Positions 20,306 through 30,064 are shown, counted from the first letter of the stretch. The stretch: DNA of 64,000 nucleotides from Clostridiaceae bacterium OM02-2AC (GCA_003481775.1 QULU01000018.1:1-64000); one strand, 5' to 3'. Numbers and translations are program-made. Notes: a model not told the origin generated them from the sequence alone.

Positions 20306-20809
20306 ATGGAGCTTAAAGAGATACAGACAAATCAACTGCACAGCGACACATTCACGATGATCGGAAAGGAATGGATGCTGGTAAGTGCAGAAAGGGATGG
20401 TGTTGTAAACACCATGACGGCTTCCTGGGGAGGCATGGGAATTCTATGGAACAAGATGGTTTCTTTCGTATTTTTGCGCCCGCAGCGCTACACCAAGGAA
20501 TTTATCGATCAGCAAGAGCGCTTTACCCTTACCTTTTATGATGAGGAGTATCGCAAAACACTTTCCTATCTTGGCACGGTCAGTGGCAGAGAGGAGAAAA
20601 AGATTGAAAAAGCTGGTCTGCATACCGCCTTTGTTCATGATGCCCCTTATTTTACAGAAGCAAACACGGTACTCGTGTGCCGTAAGCTGTATGCACAGGA
20701 AATGCAGGAGGACTGCTTTCTGGATGCCGCTTTGATTGAGAAAAATTATCCGCAGAAGGATTATCATACCATGTATGTTGCTGAAATCGAGCACGTCTAT
20801 CAAAAATAG
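20306..20809 (+). CDS. Flavin reductase-like FMN-binding split-barrel protein
   Basis: 167 residues from ATG 20306, with AAAGGAT upstream. The segment GVVNTMTASWGGMGILWN followed by FVFLRPQRYTKEFID is typical of the flavin reductase-like family (FMN-binding split barrel). It probably binds FMN and acts as a flavin or quinone reductase; the exact substrate is unknown. Confidence 0.82.
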   Translation: MELKEIQTNQLHSDTFTMIGKEWMLVSAERDGVVNTMTASWGGMGILWNKMVSFVFLRPQRYTKEFIDQQERFTLTFYDEEYRKTLSYLGTVSGREEKKIEKAGLHTAFVHDAPYFTEANTVLVCRKLYAQEMQEDCFLDAALIEKNYPQKDYHTMYVAEIEHVYQK

Positions 20810-20864
20810 CTGTACCATCACTTACAGCAGGAGGCATAGAAAAAGAGCATTCGTCTTTTTCGAT

Positions 20865-20972
20865 CCTTCTTACTTTAGGGTGTTTATGAAACAGAGAATT
20901 CAGCTTCTACTGATGAACGCCATCGTTTTGAATCCTCCGTTTCAGGTTATACCCGCAAGCGTGTAAGAACCT
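20865..20972 (+). repeat. Palindromic intergenic repeat, copy 3
   Basis: CTTACTTTAGGGTGTTTATGAAA on the left and GTTTCAGGTTATACCC...GTGTAAG on the right form the outer arms; the inner arms AGAATTCA and TTGAATCCT enclose CTACTGATGAACGCC. The octamer TCTTTTTC occurs just outside both ends (20854-20861 and 20972-20979), a possible target duplication. Confidence 0.65.
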
Positions 20973-21010
20973 CTTTTTCTGCTTCTCATCCGTTTCACAG
21001 TAAATCAAAC

Positions 21011-21072
21011 AAGGAGCTGTAAAAGCAAGAGCGCATCTATCTGCCCTCTTATATATACCGGCTCCTTTTTTC
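21011..21072 (+). terminator. Hairpin with T run in a gene-free stretch
   Basis: AAGGAGC (21011-21017) pairs with GCTCCTT (21061-21067), followed by TTTTT. The 43-base loop is long. It might end a transcript from 20306 or a small RNA. The rest of 20973-21275 shows nothing recognisable. Confidence 0.35.
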
Positions 21073-21275
21073 ATTGATAAAAGAAAAAGGAAAGAAGGAA
21101 AAAAACGACAAGCACGTGGATTCGCAGAATTCCTCAGAATCTTCCAATCCCGACAATTTGCTGTTTGAGCACAATGCGTGGTCGACCTATAGAACCACCC
21201 AGCAGCCAGATAACATACGCTTTTCCCATATGTTTTCTATGTATTGAATTCCCATCTACTACAGCGGGGTGTTAA

Positions 21276-21306
21276 ATAAAAAAAGCGGTGCCTGAAAGAC
21301 ATCGCA
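21276..21306 (-). terminator. Terminator of the 77-residue protein gene
   Basis: On the minus strand GCGATGTC pairs with GGCACCGC (one mismatch, one wobble), followed by TTTTTTT. Confidence 0.65.
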
Positions 21307-21313
21307 TTGCTTC

Positions 21314-21547
21314 TTACTGGTGTTCGATGATTACGACTTCCACTTTTTTCTCAGCAGGGTGATAGTCGTAGGTGATTTTGGCAAGTCTGCTGTCACCAAG
21401 ATGCTTTGTCAGTACCTCTGTGATATTCTGTGTCAGATTTTTTGTATCCTCCTCACTGTCGCAGAAGTATTCAATCTGTGTTGTGATATGTTTTCTTGCG
21501 GATACATTTTTTGAAATCTCTTCCTGTAAACGTACTGTATGTTTCAT
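21314..21547 (-). CDS. Small hypothetical protein
   Basis: 77 residues, soluble, with the predicted alternation of a small alpha/beta domain ending in a KKVEVVIIEHQ strand. Start ATG 21547 is preceded by GAAGGAG and a terminator follows at once, so it is probably a true gene. I do not recognise the family. Confidence 0.65.
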   Translation of the reverse strand: MKHTVRLQEEISKNVSARKHITTQIEYFCDSEEDTKNLTQNITEVLTKHLGDSRLAKITYDYHPAEKKVEVVIIEHQ

Positions 21548-21607
21548 AACCTATTTCTCCTTCATATACCTTACTATCTTACCACGTTTTCATTATTTGA
21601 AAAAGTC

Positions 21608-22618
21608 CTAATTTTCGATAACGATGTCCTCTGGAGTAAAAGATGCGTCTATGGAATTGAATTTGATGGTTCCTCGTGTAAAGTCAAAATAGGAATCGAA
21701 CAGGTATTGATCGCCTTGATAGATGTTCACCTCATACAGCTCATACAGAAAGGATTCACTGGCCTGCGCATACAGATAACGCATGAGAACGGCAAGCTGT
21801 TCTTCATCTATGGATTCCATCAGATCGATTCTGGCACGCAATGTGTAGTCATCCTCATACGTGTCTGTGAATTTATAAGCTATCTGCGGCTTTTCAATCT
21901 CCATTTCATACACTCCGTAGATTTTATTCTCACAGGAGGATAGATTTTCCTCATATATCAGATGTTCCGTTTTTGAATGGGATGGCAGATTCAAATATCC
22001 TACCGGTTCCTCCCCTCTCATCAAATCCGTTTTCACGAAATACGGGCTGTTGTTTTCCACGATCACCGTCTGCACACCTTCTGCATAATCATAATCCTTT
22101 ACCATACAGGTCAGGGAAACCTTTTCATTTACCTCATGCTTGGATATATTTCCACTCACAAAGCCATCCGCATTCTCCTCGCCACCCTCTGCGGATGGAA
22201 AGGAATCACTGCGATAGGAGGTCACAGCGACTACGGCAACCGCAATCACGATACCGATAATCAGCAACAGGCTGAACAGCTGTACCAAGCGGATATTTTT
22301 CTGCGCTGATCCTTTCTTGATATGCTCATAATACGGATGTCCGCCCTTTTCCATGCGCAGGCGTAAATCCTTCGCATGGGGATGATTATAGCGGTGCTCC
22401 CTTCCCCGCTCACTGTCATCAATGCGTTCCTTCTTTTCTTCAAACACATCACTCTCCGCTTTTTTCGTATCAAAAGCAGTTTGATACTTTGCGGCATCAT
22501 ACAGCATATCCTCCTGACGGGAAGCTTCGGTGTATACCTTTGTTTTCCTTCCGCAAATCGGACAATATTCATCATTGCACTTATTTCCGCAATCCTCACA
22601 AATCCGTTTTCTACTCAT
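21608..22618 (-). CDS. Zinc-ribbon membrane protein of unknown function
   Basis: 336 residues from ATG 22618 (a second ATG at 22624 is equally possible; both follow GAGAGAGAGGAT). A zinc ribbon (CEDCGNKCNDEYCPICGRK) opens the protein, followed by a charged linker, one membrane segment (QLFSLLLIIGIVIAVAVVAV, about residues 120-142) and an outer domain of about 190 residues with no recognised fold. The layout is like other Firmicute zinc-ribbon single-pass proteins that monitor the envelope. Confidence 0.78.
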   Translation of the reverse strand: MSRKRICEDCGNKCNDEYCPICGRKTKVYTEASRQEDMLYDAAKYQTAFDTKKAESDVFEEKKERIDDSERGREHRYNHPHAKDLRLRMEKGGHPYYEHIKKGSAQKNIRLVQLFSLLLIIGIVIAVAVVAVTSYRSDSFPSAEGGEENADGFVSGNISKHEVNEKVSLTCMVKDYDYAEGVQTVIVENNSPYFVKTDLMRGEEPVGYLNLPSHSKTEHLIYEENLSSCENKIYGVYEMEIEKPQIAYKFTDTYEDDYTLRARIDLMESIDEEQLAVLMRYLYAQASESFLYELYEVNIYQGDQYLFDSYFDFTRGTIKFNSIDASFTPEDIVIEN

Positions 22619-22624
22619 CCCCAT

Positions 22625-23027
22625 ATCCTCTCTCTCTATCAAAAGCCTATGCCGCAGCCTGTGCATACAGCACACAGGTTCCGTAAAAGCACTGGTGTTA
22701 CTTTGTATAATTTTATCATATGTATATGGGAAATAATAGAAATTTGTAAAAGAAAACAAGAGAGCGGAATTGCCACACTTCTATTTTACCTGTTGAAAAA
22801 AATAATATCCGCAGAAGACCTCACAGCAGGGGCAGGATCCAGATGCTGAATTCACCGCTTGTACTCCCTGTGTTTTTTCAGGGCATTCGCACAGGCACGT
22901 ATACCAATGCGACAGACAGCTGCTTCTGTATAAGGAAAAGCATGGAGAATTTGTACGTAAAATCTGTTTTTTACAATCAATTCAGTATATAATATAAGTA
23001 AGAACTACACACGAGAGGAGAATTCAT
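22625..23027. other. Divergent intergenic region
   Basis: About 400 bases between divergent genes. A TATAAT -10-like hexamer at 22988-22993 fits the gene at 23028, without a good -35. No RNA or repeat recognised. Confidence 0.35.
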
Positions 23028-23591
23028 ATGAAACAAGTAATGTATGGAATCGAAATTGCAGATGTAAATGATTTTGGAGGCTGGGTCGGATATGAGCCGG
23101 TAAAAGAGGAGGTCGCAAAGACACTGAATCATCATATGTATCTGTTCTTCCAGAACGAATATCATATCAATCAGTTTGCAGAGGGCCGTAAATTTGTCAT
23201 CAATGTTAAGGATGATTCACTGGAAAAGGTGATTGGCAATGCACGTATCCTAAAGGCGATTGTGGAATATGGTACGCCATTGAGTATGAATGGCTACGAA
23301 ATCAGTGCTCCTGCTTATGCAAGAAATGTCGTTAAGCCGCTGAGCCGAACAACCGGCTTTATTCCGGAAGATACCATCTACACATTCTCCGATGCACAGT
23401 ACAAGGACATGAAAACAGATTTCAATTTTATTTCCGATCTTATGACACGTACATCCATTGAATCCGTGGATATTCTGCTGGGCAGTATTTCCTTTGTGAA
23501 TAAGAATCTGCTGTATCACTATCCGCATTATTTCATTATCGGAGACAGTCAGATCAAGGTACTGGATGACGATTATCAGATTGGCGGTTAA
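23028..23591 (+). CDS. Hypothetical protein
   Basis: 187 residues, soluble, no signal peptide. Start ATG 23028 follows GAGAGGAGA. Mixed alpha/beta composition with an acidic character. I do not recognise the family. It is separated from the next gene by a hairpin at 23590. Confidence 0.7.
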   Translation: MKQVMYGIEIADVNDFGGWVGYEPVKEEVAKTLNHHMYLFFQNEYHINQFAEGRKFVINVKDDSLEKVIGNARILKAIVEYGTPLSMNGYEISAPAYARNVVKPLSRTTGFIPEDTIYTFSDAQYKDMKTDFNFISDLMTRTSIESVDILLGSISFVNKNLLYHYPHYFIIGDSQIKVLDDDYQIGG

Positions 23592-23611
23592 ACGGGCGAC
23601 GGCCCGTTTTA
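23588..23611 (+). terminator. Terminator-like hairpin between 23028 and 23633 genes
   Basis: AAACGGGC (23590-23597) pairs with GCCCGTTT (23602-23609); only a short T run follows, so it may be partial. Confidence 0.6.
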
Positions 23612-23632
23612 TATTGAAAGGAAGGATTTGAT

Positions 23633-23920
23633 ATGAACAGCACAGCTGTGCGTACAGCGATTGCTTCCATGGTTCTTGGCATTGTTTCTGTATCTCTGTG
23701 TGTACCGGCTATCCTGCTTTCCTTTTTCTGGTGGCTGCTGGGAATGGTGACAGCGCTTGCTTCCTTGACCTGCGGTATCCTTGCCATCGTCATGAGTACC
23801 AGAGCCAGCGCGATTTCTCCGGCAGGCAGAGCGGTTGCCGGCTTAATACTGGGAATCATCGGAACCAGCATTGCGGGGCTTCTGCTTCTCTGTCTTTTGC
23901 TTTTGCGCATTATTTTATGA
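23633..23920 (+). CDS. Small membrane protein, DUF4190-like
   Basis: 95 residues with two to three hydrophobic helices and the short GRAVAGLILGIIG segment typical of DUF4190 proteins. Start ATG 23633 follows GAAAGGAAGGA. Function unknown; often found as a stand-alone membrane protein. Confidence 0.65.
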   Translation: MNSTAVRTAIASMVLGIVSVSLCVPAILLSFFWWLLGMVTALASLTCGILAIVMSTRASAISPAGRAVAGLILGIIGTSIAGLLLLCLLLLRIIL

Positions 23921-23952
23921 GAGCCGCACTTTCCTGTCTGGCTCTTTTTTTT
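23920..23952 (+). terminator. Terminator after the small membrane protein
   Basis: AGAGCC pairs with GGCTCT, followed by eight T. Confidence 0.7.
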
Positions 23953-24003
23953 CATACCGGAACATGGTAAAATCAGTATAGAGATAAAAAGGAGTGTGTG
24001 TCT

Positions 24004-25368
24004 ATGAAAACACGAATGGAACACGATTCCATGGGTGAAATCGCTGTAGAAGAGGATAAATACTGGGGTGCCCAGACACAGCGCAGCTATGAGAATTTCA
24101 AAATCGGGGATGAAAAAATCCCTCTGCGTATCATCTATGCCTTTGCACATTTGAAGCTGGCCTGTGCAAAGGTCAATCACGAGCTTGGACGTATAACAAA
24201 GCGTAAGCTGGATGCGATTGCTACTGCCTGCGATGAGATTTTATGCGGCAAGCTGGATGCTCACTTTCCACTTGCTGTCTGGCAGACGGGAAGCGGAACA
24301 CAGAGTAATATGAATGTGAATGAGGTCATTGCCAATCGTGGAAATGAACTTGCAAGGGAAAAGCTGCTGCATCCCAATGACGATGTAAACAAGGGGCAAA
24401 GCTCCAATGATACGTTCCCTACGGCTATGCATATCGCAGCAATCGAAGCAATCCGTAAGCAGCTCATGCCGCAGCTGGAGGAAATGATCCATACCTTAAA
24501 ACGTCTGGAAAAAGAAAATCAGAATATCATCAAAATCGGACGGACACACCTGCAGGATGCGACCCCTCTGCGCTTTTCACAGGAGATCAGCGGATGGAGG
24601 GGAATGCTGGAGAACAATATCGATATGCTGCAGAAGGCAATCGATTCCCTGCGCAAGCTTGCCATCGGAGGAACAGCAGTCGGTACCAGTCTGAATACAC
24701 CGCAAGGGTTTGGCGATCTCGTCTGTGAAAAGCTGAGCGAACAGCTGTCTACCCAATGTATCAGCGATCCGAACAAATTCCATGCCCTGTCAGCGAAGGA
24801 CGATATTTGCTTTGCTCATGGTGCGCTGAAGGCCCTGGCGGCAAACTGTATGAAGATGGCAAATGATGTACGCTGGCTGGCAAGCGGGCCGCGATGCGGT
24901 CTACAGGAAATTCATATTCCGGAAAATGAGCCCGGAAGCAGCATCATGCCCGGCAAGGTAAATCCGACACAATGTGAAGCGATGACCATGGTCGCCGTAC
25001 AGGTTATGGGAAATGATGCGGCAATCGGCTTTGCGGCAAGTCAGGGAAACTTTGAGCTGAATGTGTTTATGCCGGTTATCATTTACAATTTCCTGCAATC
25101 TGTCACCCTGCTCAGTGATGGTCTGCGCAGCTTCCGCATCCACTGTGTAGAGGGTATTCGTGCAAATGAGGAAAAAATGGCGGAATATCTGCATCACTCA
25201 TTGATGCTTGTTACTGCCCTGAACCCGCATATCGGGTATGAGAACGCCGCAAGAACGGCAAAAAAAGCCTATCAGGAAGGTATCTCGCTAAAAGAGGCCT
25301 GTGTACAGCTCGGCTTTTTGAGTGAGGAAGAATTTGATGCCTATGTCATAGCGGAAAAAATGGTGTGA
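24004..25368 (+). CDS. fumC: Class II fumarate hydratase
   Basis: 454 residues. Interconverts fumarate and malate. Class II signatures are present: [23 protein letters not shown] and the superfamily loop [15 protein letters not shown] with the catalytic serine. Start ATG 24004 has AAAGGAG at good distance; an in-frame GTG at 23998 is too close to it. The malic enzyme gene lies 350 bases away in convergent orientation, linking fumarate, malate and pyruvate. Confidence 0.96.
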   Translation: MKTRMEHDSMGEIAVEEDKYWGAQTQRSYENFKIGDEKIPLRIIYAFAHLKLACAKVNHELGRITKRKLDAIATACDEILCGKLDAHFPLAVWQTGSGTQSNMNVNEVIANRGNELAREKLLHPNDDVNKGQSSNDTFPTAMHIAAIEAIRKQLMPQLEEMIHTLKRLEKENQNIIKIGRTHLQDATPLRFSQEISGWRGMLENNIDMLQKAIDSLRKLAIGGTAVGTSLNTPQGFGDLVCEKLSEQLSTQCISDPNKFHALSAKDDICFAHGALKALAANCMKMANDVRWLASGPRCGLQEIHIPENEPGSSIMPGKVNPTQCEAMTMVAVQVMGNDAAIGFAASQGNFELNVFMPVIIYNFLQSVTLLSDGLRSFRIHCVEGIRANEEKMAEYLHHSLMLVTALNPHIGYENAARTAKKAYQEGISLKEACVQLGFLSEEEFDAYVIAEKMV

Positions 25369-25484
25369 TGCTTCTTTCCGGCATTTGAATGGCAGCATCT
25401 ACGCGTTGCCCGAAATCATCAAAAGAAAATCATGGCAATGCTGGAAAATTTCATATATCCTTGCTTGAAAAGGAGGATATGCAC

Positions 25485-25521
25485 AAAAAGGCAATGACAG
25501 CGTAATGCTTCATTGCCTTTT
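25485..25521. terminator. Strong hairpin downstream of fumC
   Basis: AAAAAGGCAATGA (25485-25497) pairs with TCATTGCCTTTT (25510-25521); A and T runs on both sides allow use in both directions. Confidence 0.75.
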
Positions 25522-25672
25522 GCGTATGAACATATGGGAATCTCTGATGACCTGAGAATGGAGTCGTTTCCCTTGAAAGCAGCAAGCAAAGGATTGTATA
25601 CAGGCGCAGTAAAATAATCATCCTGCATGTATGCTTCCATGAAAAGTGCTTCCTCTTTTCTGCGTTCCAAAA

Positions 25673-25706
25673 CAAAAAATACGGCGATTTTATTATTATC
25701 ACCGTA
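25673..25706 (-). terminator. Terminator of the malic enzyme gene
   Basis: On the minus strand TACGGTGAT pairs with ATCGCCGTA (one wobble), followed by TTTTTTG, 14 bases after the stop codon. Confidence 0.75.
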
Positions 25707-25719
25707 TTTCTCTGTTTCA

Positions 25720-26892
25720 TTATATACGTGCTACACCACTGTCCCTTGCCGCCTGTGCAACAGCTTTGGCAACAACGGCACCTACCTCTTTATTCAATGC
25801 ACTTGGTATGATATAATCTACGCTCAGCTCATCATCACGTACCAAGGAAGCAATCGCATATGCAGCGGCAACCTTCATTTCCTCATTGATATCGCTTGCG
25901 CGAACATCCAGGGCACCACGGAAGATACCAGGGAATGCCAGAACATTGTTGATCTGATTAGCAAAATCACTGCGCCCGGTTCCTACCACGAAGGCACCGG
26001 CATGCTTAGCCTTGTCCGGCATGATTTCCGGCACTGGATTTGCCATTGGCAGGACGATGGATTTTTCATTCATGCTGGCTACCATAGCCTCACTGACCAC
26101 ATCCGGAGCGGATACCCCGATGAAGATATCGCTTTCCTTCATGGCATCCGCAAGACTTCCCTTCAACAGTCCCTTGTTCGTCAGCTCAGCAATCTCCTTC
26201 TTGCCGGCATTCATGCCTTCTCTTCCCTTATATACACTCCCCTTGGAATCGCATAAGATAACATCACCGAAATTCATATTCAGCAGCAAGCGGGCAATCG
26301 CAATACCTGCAGAGCCTGCACCGTTAATGACGATGCGCAGATCCCCCATTTTTTTGCCTGTCAGCTTTACCGCATTTAACAAAGCAGCTGCGGTAACGAT
26401 GGCGGTTCCATGCTGATCATCGTGGAATACCGGTATATCACACAGCTCCTTCAGCTTCGCCTCGATTTCAAAACAGCGCGGTGCTGCAATATCCTCCAGA
26501 TTGATGCCGCCAAAGCTGCCGGATAATAGGGCAACCGTATGTACGATTTCATCTACATCCTTGCTTTTGATGCATAAAGGAACTGCGTTTACGCCACCGA
26601 ATTCCTTAAATAGAACACATTTTCCCTCCATAACCGGCATTCCTGCCTCCGGACCGATATCCCCCAATCCAAGTACCGCAGTTCCATCGGTTACAACCGC
26701 TACCAGATTTCCACGGCCGGTCAGCTCATAGCTTTTGTTGATGTCCTTTTCAATTTCCAGACAGGGAGCTGCCACCCCCGGTGTATATGCCAGACTCAGA
26801 TCATCCTTGGTATTGATTTCCATCTTGGGATTGATATCCAGCTTTCCTTTCCACTCTGCATGCAGACGCAGTGCTTCTTTTGCATAATCCAT
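25720..26892 (-). CDS. NAD(P)-dependent malic enzyme
   Basis: 390 residues from ATG 26892, with TTGAGGT 8 bases upstream; an ATG at 26907 directly abuts that site. Oxidatively decarboxylates malate to pyruvate. Visible motifs: LAYTPGVAAPC, the metal and substrate segments VFHDDQHGTAI and NGAGSAGIAIARLL (NAD-binding). Short bacterial type without phosphotransacetylase domain. Confidence 0.95.
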   Translation of the reverse strand: MDYAKEALRLHAEWKGKLDINPKMEINTKDDLSLAYTPGVAAPCLEIEKDINKSYELTGRGNLVAVVTDGTAVLGLGDIGPEAGMPVMEGKCVLFKEFGGVNAVPLCIKSKDVDEIVHTVALLSGSFGGINLEDIAAPRCFEIEAKLKELCDIPVFHDDQHGTAIVTAAALLNAVKLTGKKMGDLRIVINGAGSAGIAIARLLLNMNFGDVILCDSKGSVYKGREGMNAGKKEIAELTNKGLLKGSLADAMKESDIFIGVSAPDVVSEAMVASMNEKSIVLPMANPVPEIMPDKAKHAGAFVVGTGRSDFANQINNVLAFPGIFRGALDVRASDINEEMKVAAAYAIASLVRDDELSVDYIIPSALNKEVGAVVAKAVAQAARDSGVARI

Positions 26893-27073
26893 CTTCGCAT
26901 ACCTCAACTTTCTTTTACGTTCAGTATTATAGTATCACAAGCGAAAAAAGATATAAACAGAAATTGTAAATTTTCAACCGTGAAAAAGCAGCTCACCTGC
27001 CTGCAATTCTTTTCCTCTATGCGTTATAGAAGACCGTTTTCTGTCCACAATATACAGCAGGAGGAGATTTGCT

Positions 27074-27958
27074 ATGGATAAAAAAAGAACAGCCTTTGCC
27101 AATCGGATCTGTAATGAAAAAAGCCTTCTGCAAATGGAGCTGCTGTCTGATTTGCACATCGCTTTCCCCAGACAGAATGCGAAGCTGGAAGCCGCATTGG
27201 AGGATATATGGAAGCGCAAGGTTCGCCATGTGGCAATATGCGGTGATTTGACAAATAACGGCTATCCGTTTCAAATGAAGCAGGTGCTTACCCAGCTGCA
27301 GGAATTTCCGATTCATATCCTTGCCGCCTTGGGAAATCACGATCTCTACAATCTGTTTTCACGCACACAAAACCGTATTCATCCGGAATATCGAAAGCTT
27401 CTGCCGCGGCATGCGGAAGGCATTTACTATGACCGGTATGTAGAAGGCATCCATTTCTATATATTAAATAGTGAGCGTCCCAGCAAGGACGATATGATTC
27501 TCAGCAAAAAGCAGGTGGACTGGCTGTTAAACGGATTGAAGCAGGATGATAAAAGCAAGCCGGTCTGCATCATTGCACATCAGCCGCTGCAGGATACCCA
27601 TGTGATGAGTGAAGATCATACCGGTACACAGCAGCATCTGCAGGTGGATATGCTGAAGGACGTACACCCGCATATCATATTCATCAGCGGACATCTGCAC
27701 AACAGCTTTGCACTCTGCGAGGTTTTGGCAAGACGCAATCTGTTTTTGATCAATCTGCCATCCTTCGTTCACATAGAGCATGGAGATTCTCAGGATCAGG
27801 TCGGCTTTCACCTTCGCTTTTATACCGACTTTCTGTATCTGCGGACACGGGATTATAAAAATCGGCGCTGGATCGTTTCCCATGAATATATTATGGATAT
27901 GAAAACAAGTGAGGTCATCAGCTTTGATGCGGATCTTCTGCCATCAGAACCTTTGTGA
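27074..27958 (+). CDS. Calcineurin-type metallophosphoesterase
   Basis: 294 residues. The five metal-binding motifs are in order: SDLHIA (near residue 25), CGDLTNNG, LGNHDLYN, IAHQPL and SGHLHNSF. No signal peptide. Start ATG 27074 follows CAGGAGGAG. Substrate unknown (phosphoprotein, cyclic nucleotide or nucleotide). Its 3' end overlaps the convergent small gene at 27918 by 41 bases. Confidence 0.9.
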   Translation: MDKKRTAFANRICNEKSLLQMELLSDLHIAFPRQNAKLEAALEDIWKRKVRHVAICGDLTNNGYPFQMKQVLTQLQEFPIHILAALGNHDLYNLFSRTQNRIHPEYRKLLPRHAEGIYYDRYVEGIHFYILNSERPSKDDMILSKKQVDWLLNGLKQDDKSKPVCIIAHQPLQDTHVMSEDHTGTQQHLQVDMLKDVHPHIIFISGHLHNSFALCEVLARRNLFLINLPSFVHIEHGDSQDQVGFHLRFYTDFLYLRTRDYKNRRWIVSHEYIMDMKTSEVISFDADLLPSEPL

Positions 27959-28133
27959 ATATAATCAGGAAAAAAGCATACAATACAGCCGCCAGTCCGA
28001 TGAAAAAGGTGACGGCCAGACTCAAAAGCGGCAGAATCCACAGCAAATTCTGTCGTTTTTGTATGAGATAATACTGTATCAGTAAAGCGGATGCAGGAAG
28101 CAGCAGCCAGGCAATCACAAGCAGTTCGTTCAT
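27918..28133 (-). CDS. Small two-helix membrane protein
   Basis: 71 residues, two or three hydrophobic segments separated by a YYLIQKRQN turn. Start ATG 28133 is preceded by AAGAGGGAT. The last 41 bases are antisense to the end of the phosphoesterase gene. Family not recognised. Confidence 0.6.
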   Translation of the reverse strand: MNELLVIAWLLLPASALLIQYYLIQKRQNLLWILPLLSLAVTFFIGLAAVLYAFFLIIFTKVLMAEDPHQS

Positions 28134-28221
28134 TGGTATCCCTCTTGCTATACTATATGCGGCTTATGGAGGGAAATAAACAAAAATAAAAAAAGCTCTC
28201 ACATTTTACTGTGAAAGCCGG

Positions 28222-28752
28222 CTATGTATCGGATTCCTCCTGTATCATGATCTGAGGATGCTCCAGCTCGTGCCGTACATATATCGTGTAAGCCACCGCC
28301 TGCACGGTATTACGTATCAAATCAACTACAAGGCTTCCCTCATCGTCACTGGGCGCATGATGCACCTTTTTATGTGCGAAGATGCATTTCAGACAGCATT
28401 CCAGCTCGGCGCAGAAATAGTTATATGCCTGATCAATGGGATACTTGTAAATCTGCACCCGAATCAGCTTGCTGATTTCATCCATGCGATACACCATCTT
28501 TAAGATACAGACAACCATCAGATAGGCAACGTGATTCTTGGTGTATTTCTTTTTAACGGGCGGGGAAACGATTCCATGCTTCACATAATTATTGATCATG
28601 GTGGAGGTTACCATCTTTTCCTGATCCTTGGCATGAAACGGCTTCAGATATTCATTTAACAGGGTTACGACCTGATCCATATATAAATCCATATCCGGCA
28701 GTTCTTCCCAGCGGGGACAATGGAACGCCGGTGCTTTTCTTTTTTCTGTCAT
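28222..28752 (-). CDS. DUF1836 HTH protein
   Basis: 176 residues from ATG 28752. DUF1836 proteins carry a MerR-like helix-turn-helix; here MVTSTMINNYVKHGIVSPP followed by KKKYTKNHVAYLMVV matches. Likely a transcription regulator of unknown target. An in-frame TTG at 28785 lies within the promoter region and is unlikely. The promoter at 28768-28796 leaves an untranslated leader of only about 9 bases. Confidence 0.85.
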   Translation of the reverse strand: MTEKRKAPAFHCPRWEELPDMDLYMDQVVTLLNEYLKPFHAKDQEKMVTSTMINNYVKHGIVSPPVKKKYTKNHVAYLMVVCILKMVYRMDEISKLIRVQIYKYPIDQAYNYFCAELECCLKCIFAHKKVHHAPSDDEGSLVVDLIRNTVQAVAYTIYVRHELEHPQIMIQEESDT

Positions 28753-28767
28753 ATTATCACCAAGCAT

Positions 28768-28796
28768 ATCGTAGCATTCTGTCAATGAAATGTCAA
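28768..28796 (-). promoter_or_regulatory. Promoter of the DUF1836 gene
   Basis: On the minus strand TTGACA (28791-28796) and TACGAT (28768-28773) with a 17-base spacer; the ATG at 28752 follows almost immediately. Confidence 0.65.
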
Positions 28797-28844
28797 CTGA
28801 TATATTGTACCAGTTTATATGTTTTTTAATACTAAATGATGTCT

Positions 28845-28891
28845 ACCCTTATATTTTAGCTTACTATAGCTGAAAACGATAAAATAAGGGT
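28845..28891. other. Strong hairpin upstream of the DUF1836 promoter
   Basis: ACCCTTATATTTTA and TAAAATAAGGGT form long arms with a small TAGC/GCTG inner helix. It lies outside the short DUF1836 leader. The next 90 bases include GCCATCGTTTT, shared with repeat copy 3, so this may be a decayed relative of the repeat family. Confidence 0.4.
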
Positions 28892-28980
28892 AATTCAACG
28901 CATACTCCCCCGTGACAGCCATCGTTTTCTTCAAGCAAAAAGAAGTCCGGTTTCCATTTTCAGGCAGCTGGGCAAACATA

Positions 28981-29035
28981 AGAAAACAGAAGCCTTCAAT
29001 CGGATATGGGTTCTTGATTGCTAATAGCTTCTGAT
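28981..29035 (-). terminator. Probable terminator of the asparaginase gene
   Basis: On the minus strand CAGAAGC (29027-29033) pairs with GCTTCTG (28987-28993), followed by TTTTCTT; the loop is 33 bases. Confidence 0.45.
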
Positions 29036-29068
29036 TGTCCTAAATCCATACGCAAAGACAGCACCTGT

Positions 29069-30064
29069 CTATGGCAATGTTATCTCATTGACATAATTGG
29101 TTTCAAATATCCGCTTTACTTCCTTTGTATCCGTGCTTTTTCCCAACGCCCACATCAGCTTGGTAACACAGGCCTCACTTGTCATATCATACCCCTGAAT
29201 CACACCATGCTGCAATACCTTCTGACCGGTCTGATAGATGGAGAAATCACTGTATTCATAAAGACACTGACTGCATACGACCACACTGATCCCGCGGGCA
29301 ACGATTGTTTCCAGCTTGCTGATCAAATCACGGCGTACAAAATTGATTCCTCCGGCACCAAAGGCTTCAATGACGATGCCGCGGATATCCATTTCCGCCA
29401 GCTTATCGAACAGCAGTGGATTCATGCCCGGTATCAGCTTGATCAAAACGACCTCCTTGCACAGCTCATCCTCTAAAGCAAACGCATTTGTTGGATGAAT
29501 CAGCAGCTGCTTATTCATACGCAGACCTCTGGCATCCACCCGTCCGCACGGCTCTATGTTCACACTTTCAAAGGCATCGAAATTCATCGTTCGCACCTTA
29601 ACAACACGCGTTGCCAGCATGATTTTCCTGTTAAAGCACACGTAAACGCCCTGGATATCCTCACAGACGGCAGTAAACGCCACTCGAATATTCTCCACAC
29701 CGTCACTCAACGGATGAAGCAGCGGAAGCTGACTTCCTGTTATGATCAGGGGAATATCCAGATTGCGCAGCATAAAGGAAAGCGCTCCGGCTGTATACGC
29801 CATCGTATCTGTACCATGGCTCAAAACAATGCCATCGTATCCGCTTTTCGCCTCTGCAATGCGCCTTGCAATCAGCTGCCATTCCTCCGGCTGCATATTA
29901 CTGGAGTCCAGACGCAGCAAATCCTCACAGGTTATTTCAATATCGCCATGATGCTCCCCCAGATAATGCAAAATTTCCTCGCTTGTCAGGGATGGCACCA
30001 GACCTTCTTCACTGGAGCTGGACGCGATGGTTCCACCAGTTGTTAAAAATAATATTTTCTTCAT
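29069..30064 (-). CDS. ansA: L-asparaginase, type I (cytoplasmic)
   Basis: 331 residues with no signal peptide. Hydrolyses asparagine to aspartate and ammonia. Signatures: LFLTTGGTIAS (first catalytic Thr) and LSHGTDTMAYTAGALSFML (second Thr-Asp pair). Length and lack of export signal fit the type I enzyme. Start ATG 30064 follows GAGGTAGGA. Confidence 0.95.
   Translation of the reverse strand: MKKILFLTTGGTIASSSSEEGLVPSLTSEEILHYLGEHHGDIEITCEDLLRLDSSNMQPEEWQLIARRIAEAKSGYDGIVLSHGTDTMAYTAGALSFMLRNLDIPLIITGSQLPLLHPLSDGVENIRVAFTAVCEDIQGVYVCFNRKIMLATRVVKVRTMNFDAFESVNIEPCGRVDARGLRMNKQLLIHPTNAFALEDELCKEVVLIKLIPGMNPLLFDKLAEMDIRGIVIEAFGAGGINFVRRDLISKLETIVARGISVVVCSQCLYEYSDFSIYQTGQKVLQHGVIQGYDMTSEACVTKLMWALGKSTDTKEVKRIFETNYVNEITLP

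Noticed and set aside
25419..25670. 83-codon minus-strand frame downstream of the malic enzyme
   Set aside because: Lies beyond that gene's terminator and runs through the hairpin at 25485-25521; the RBS is poor.
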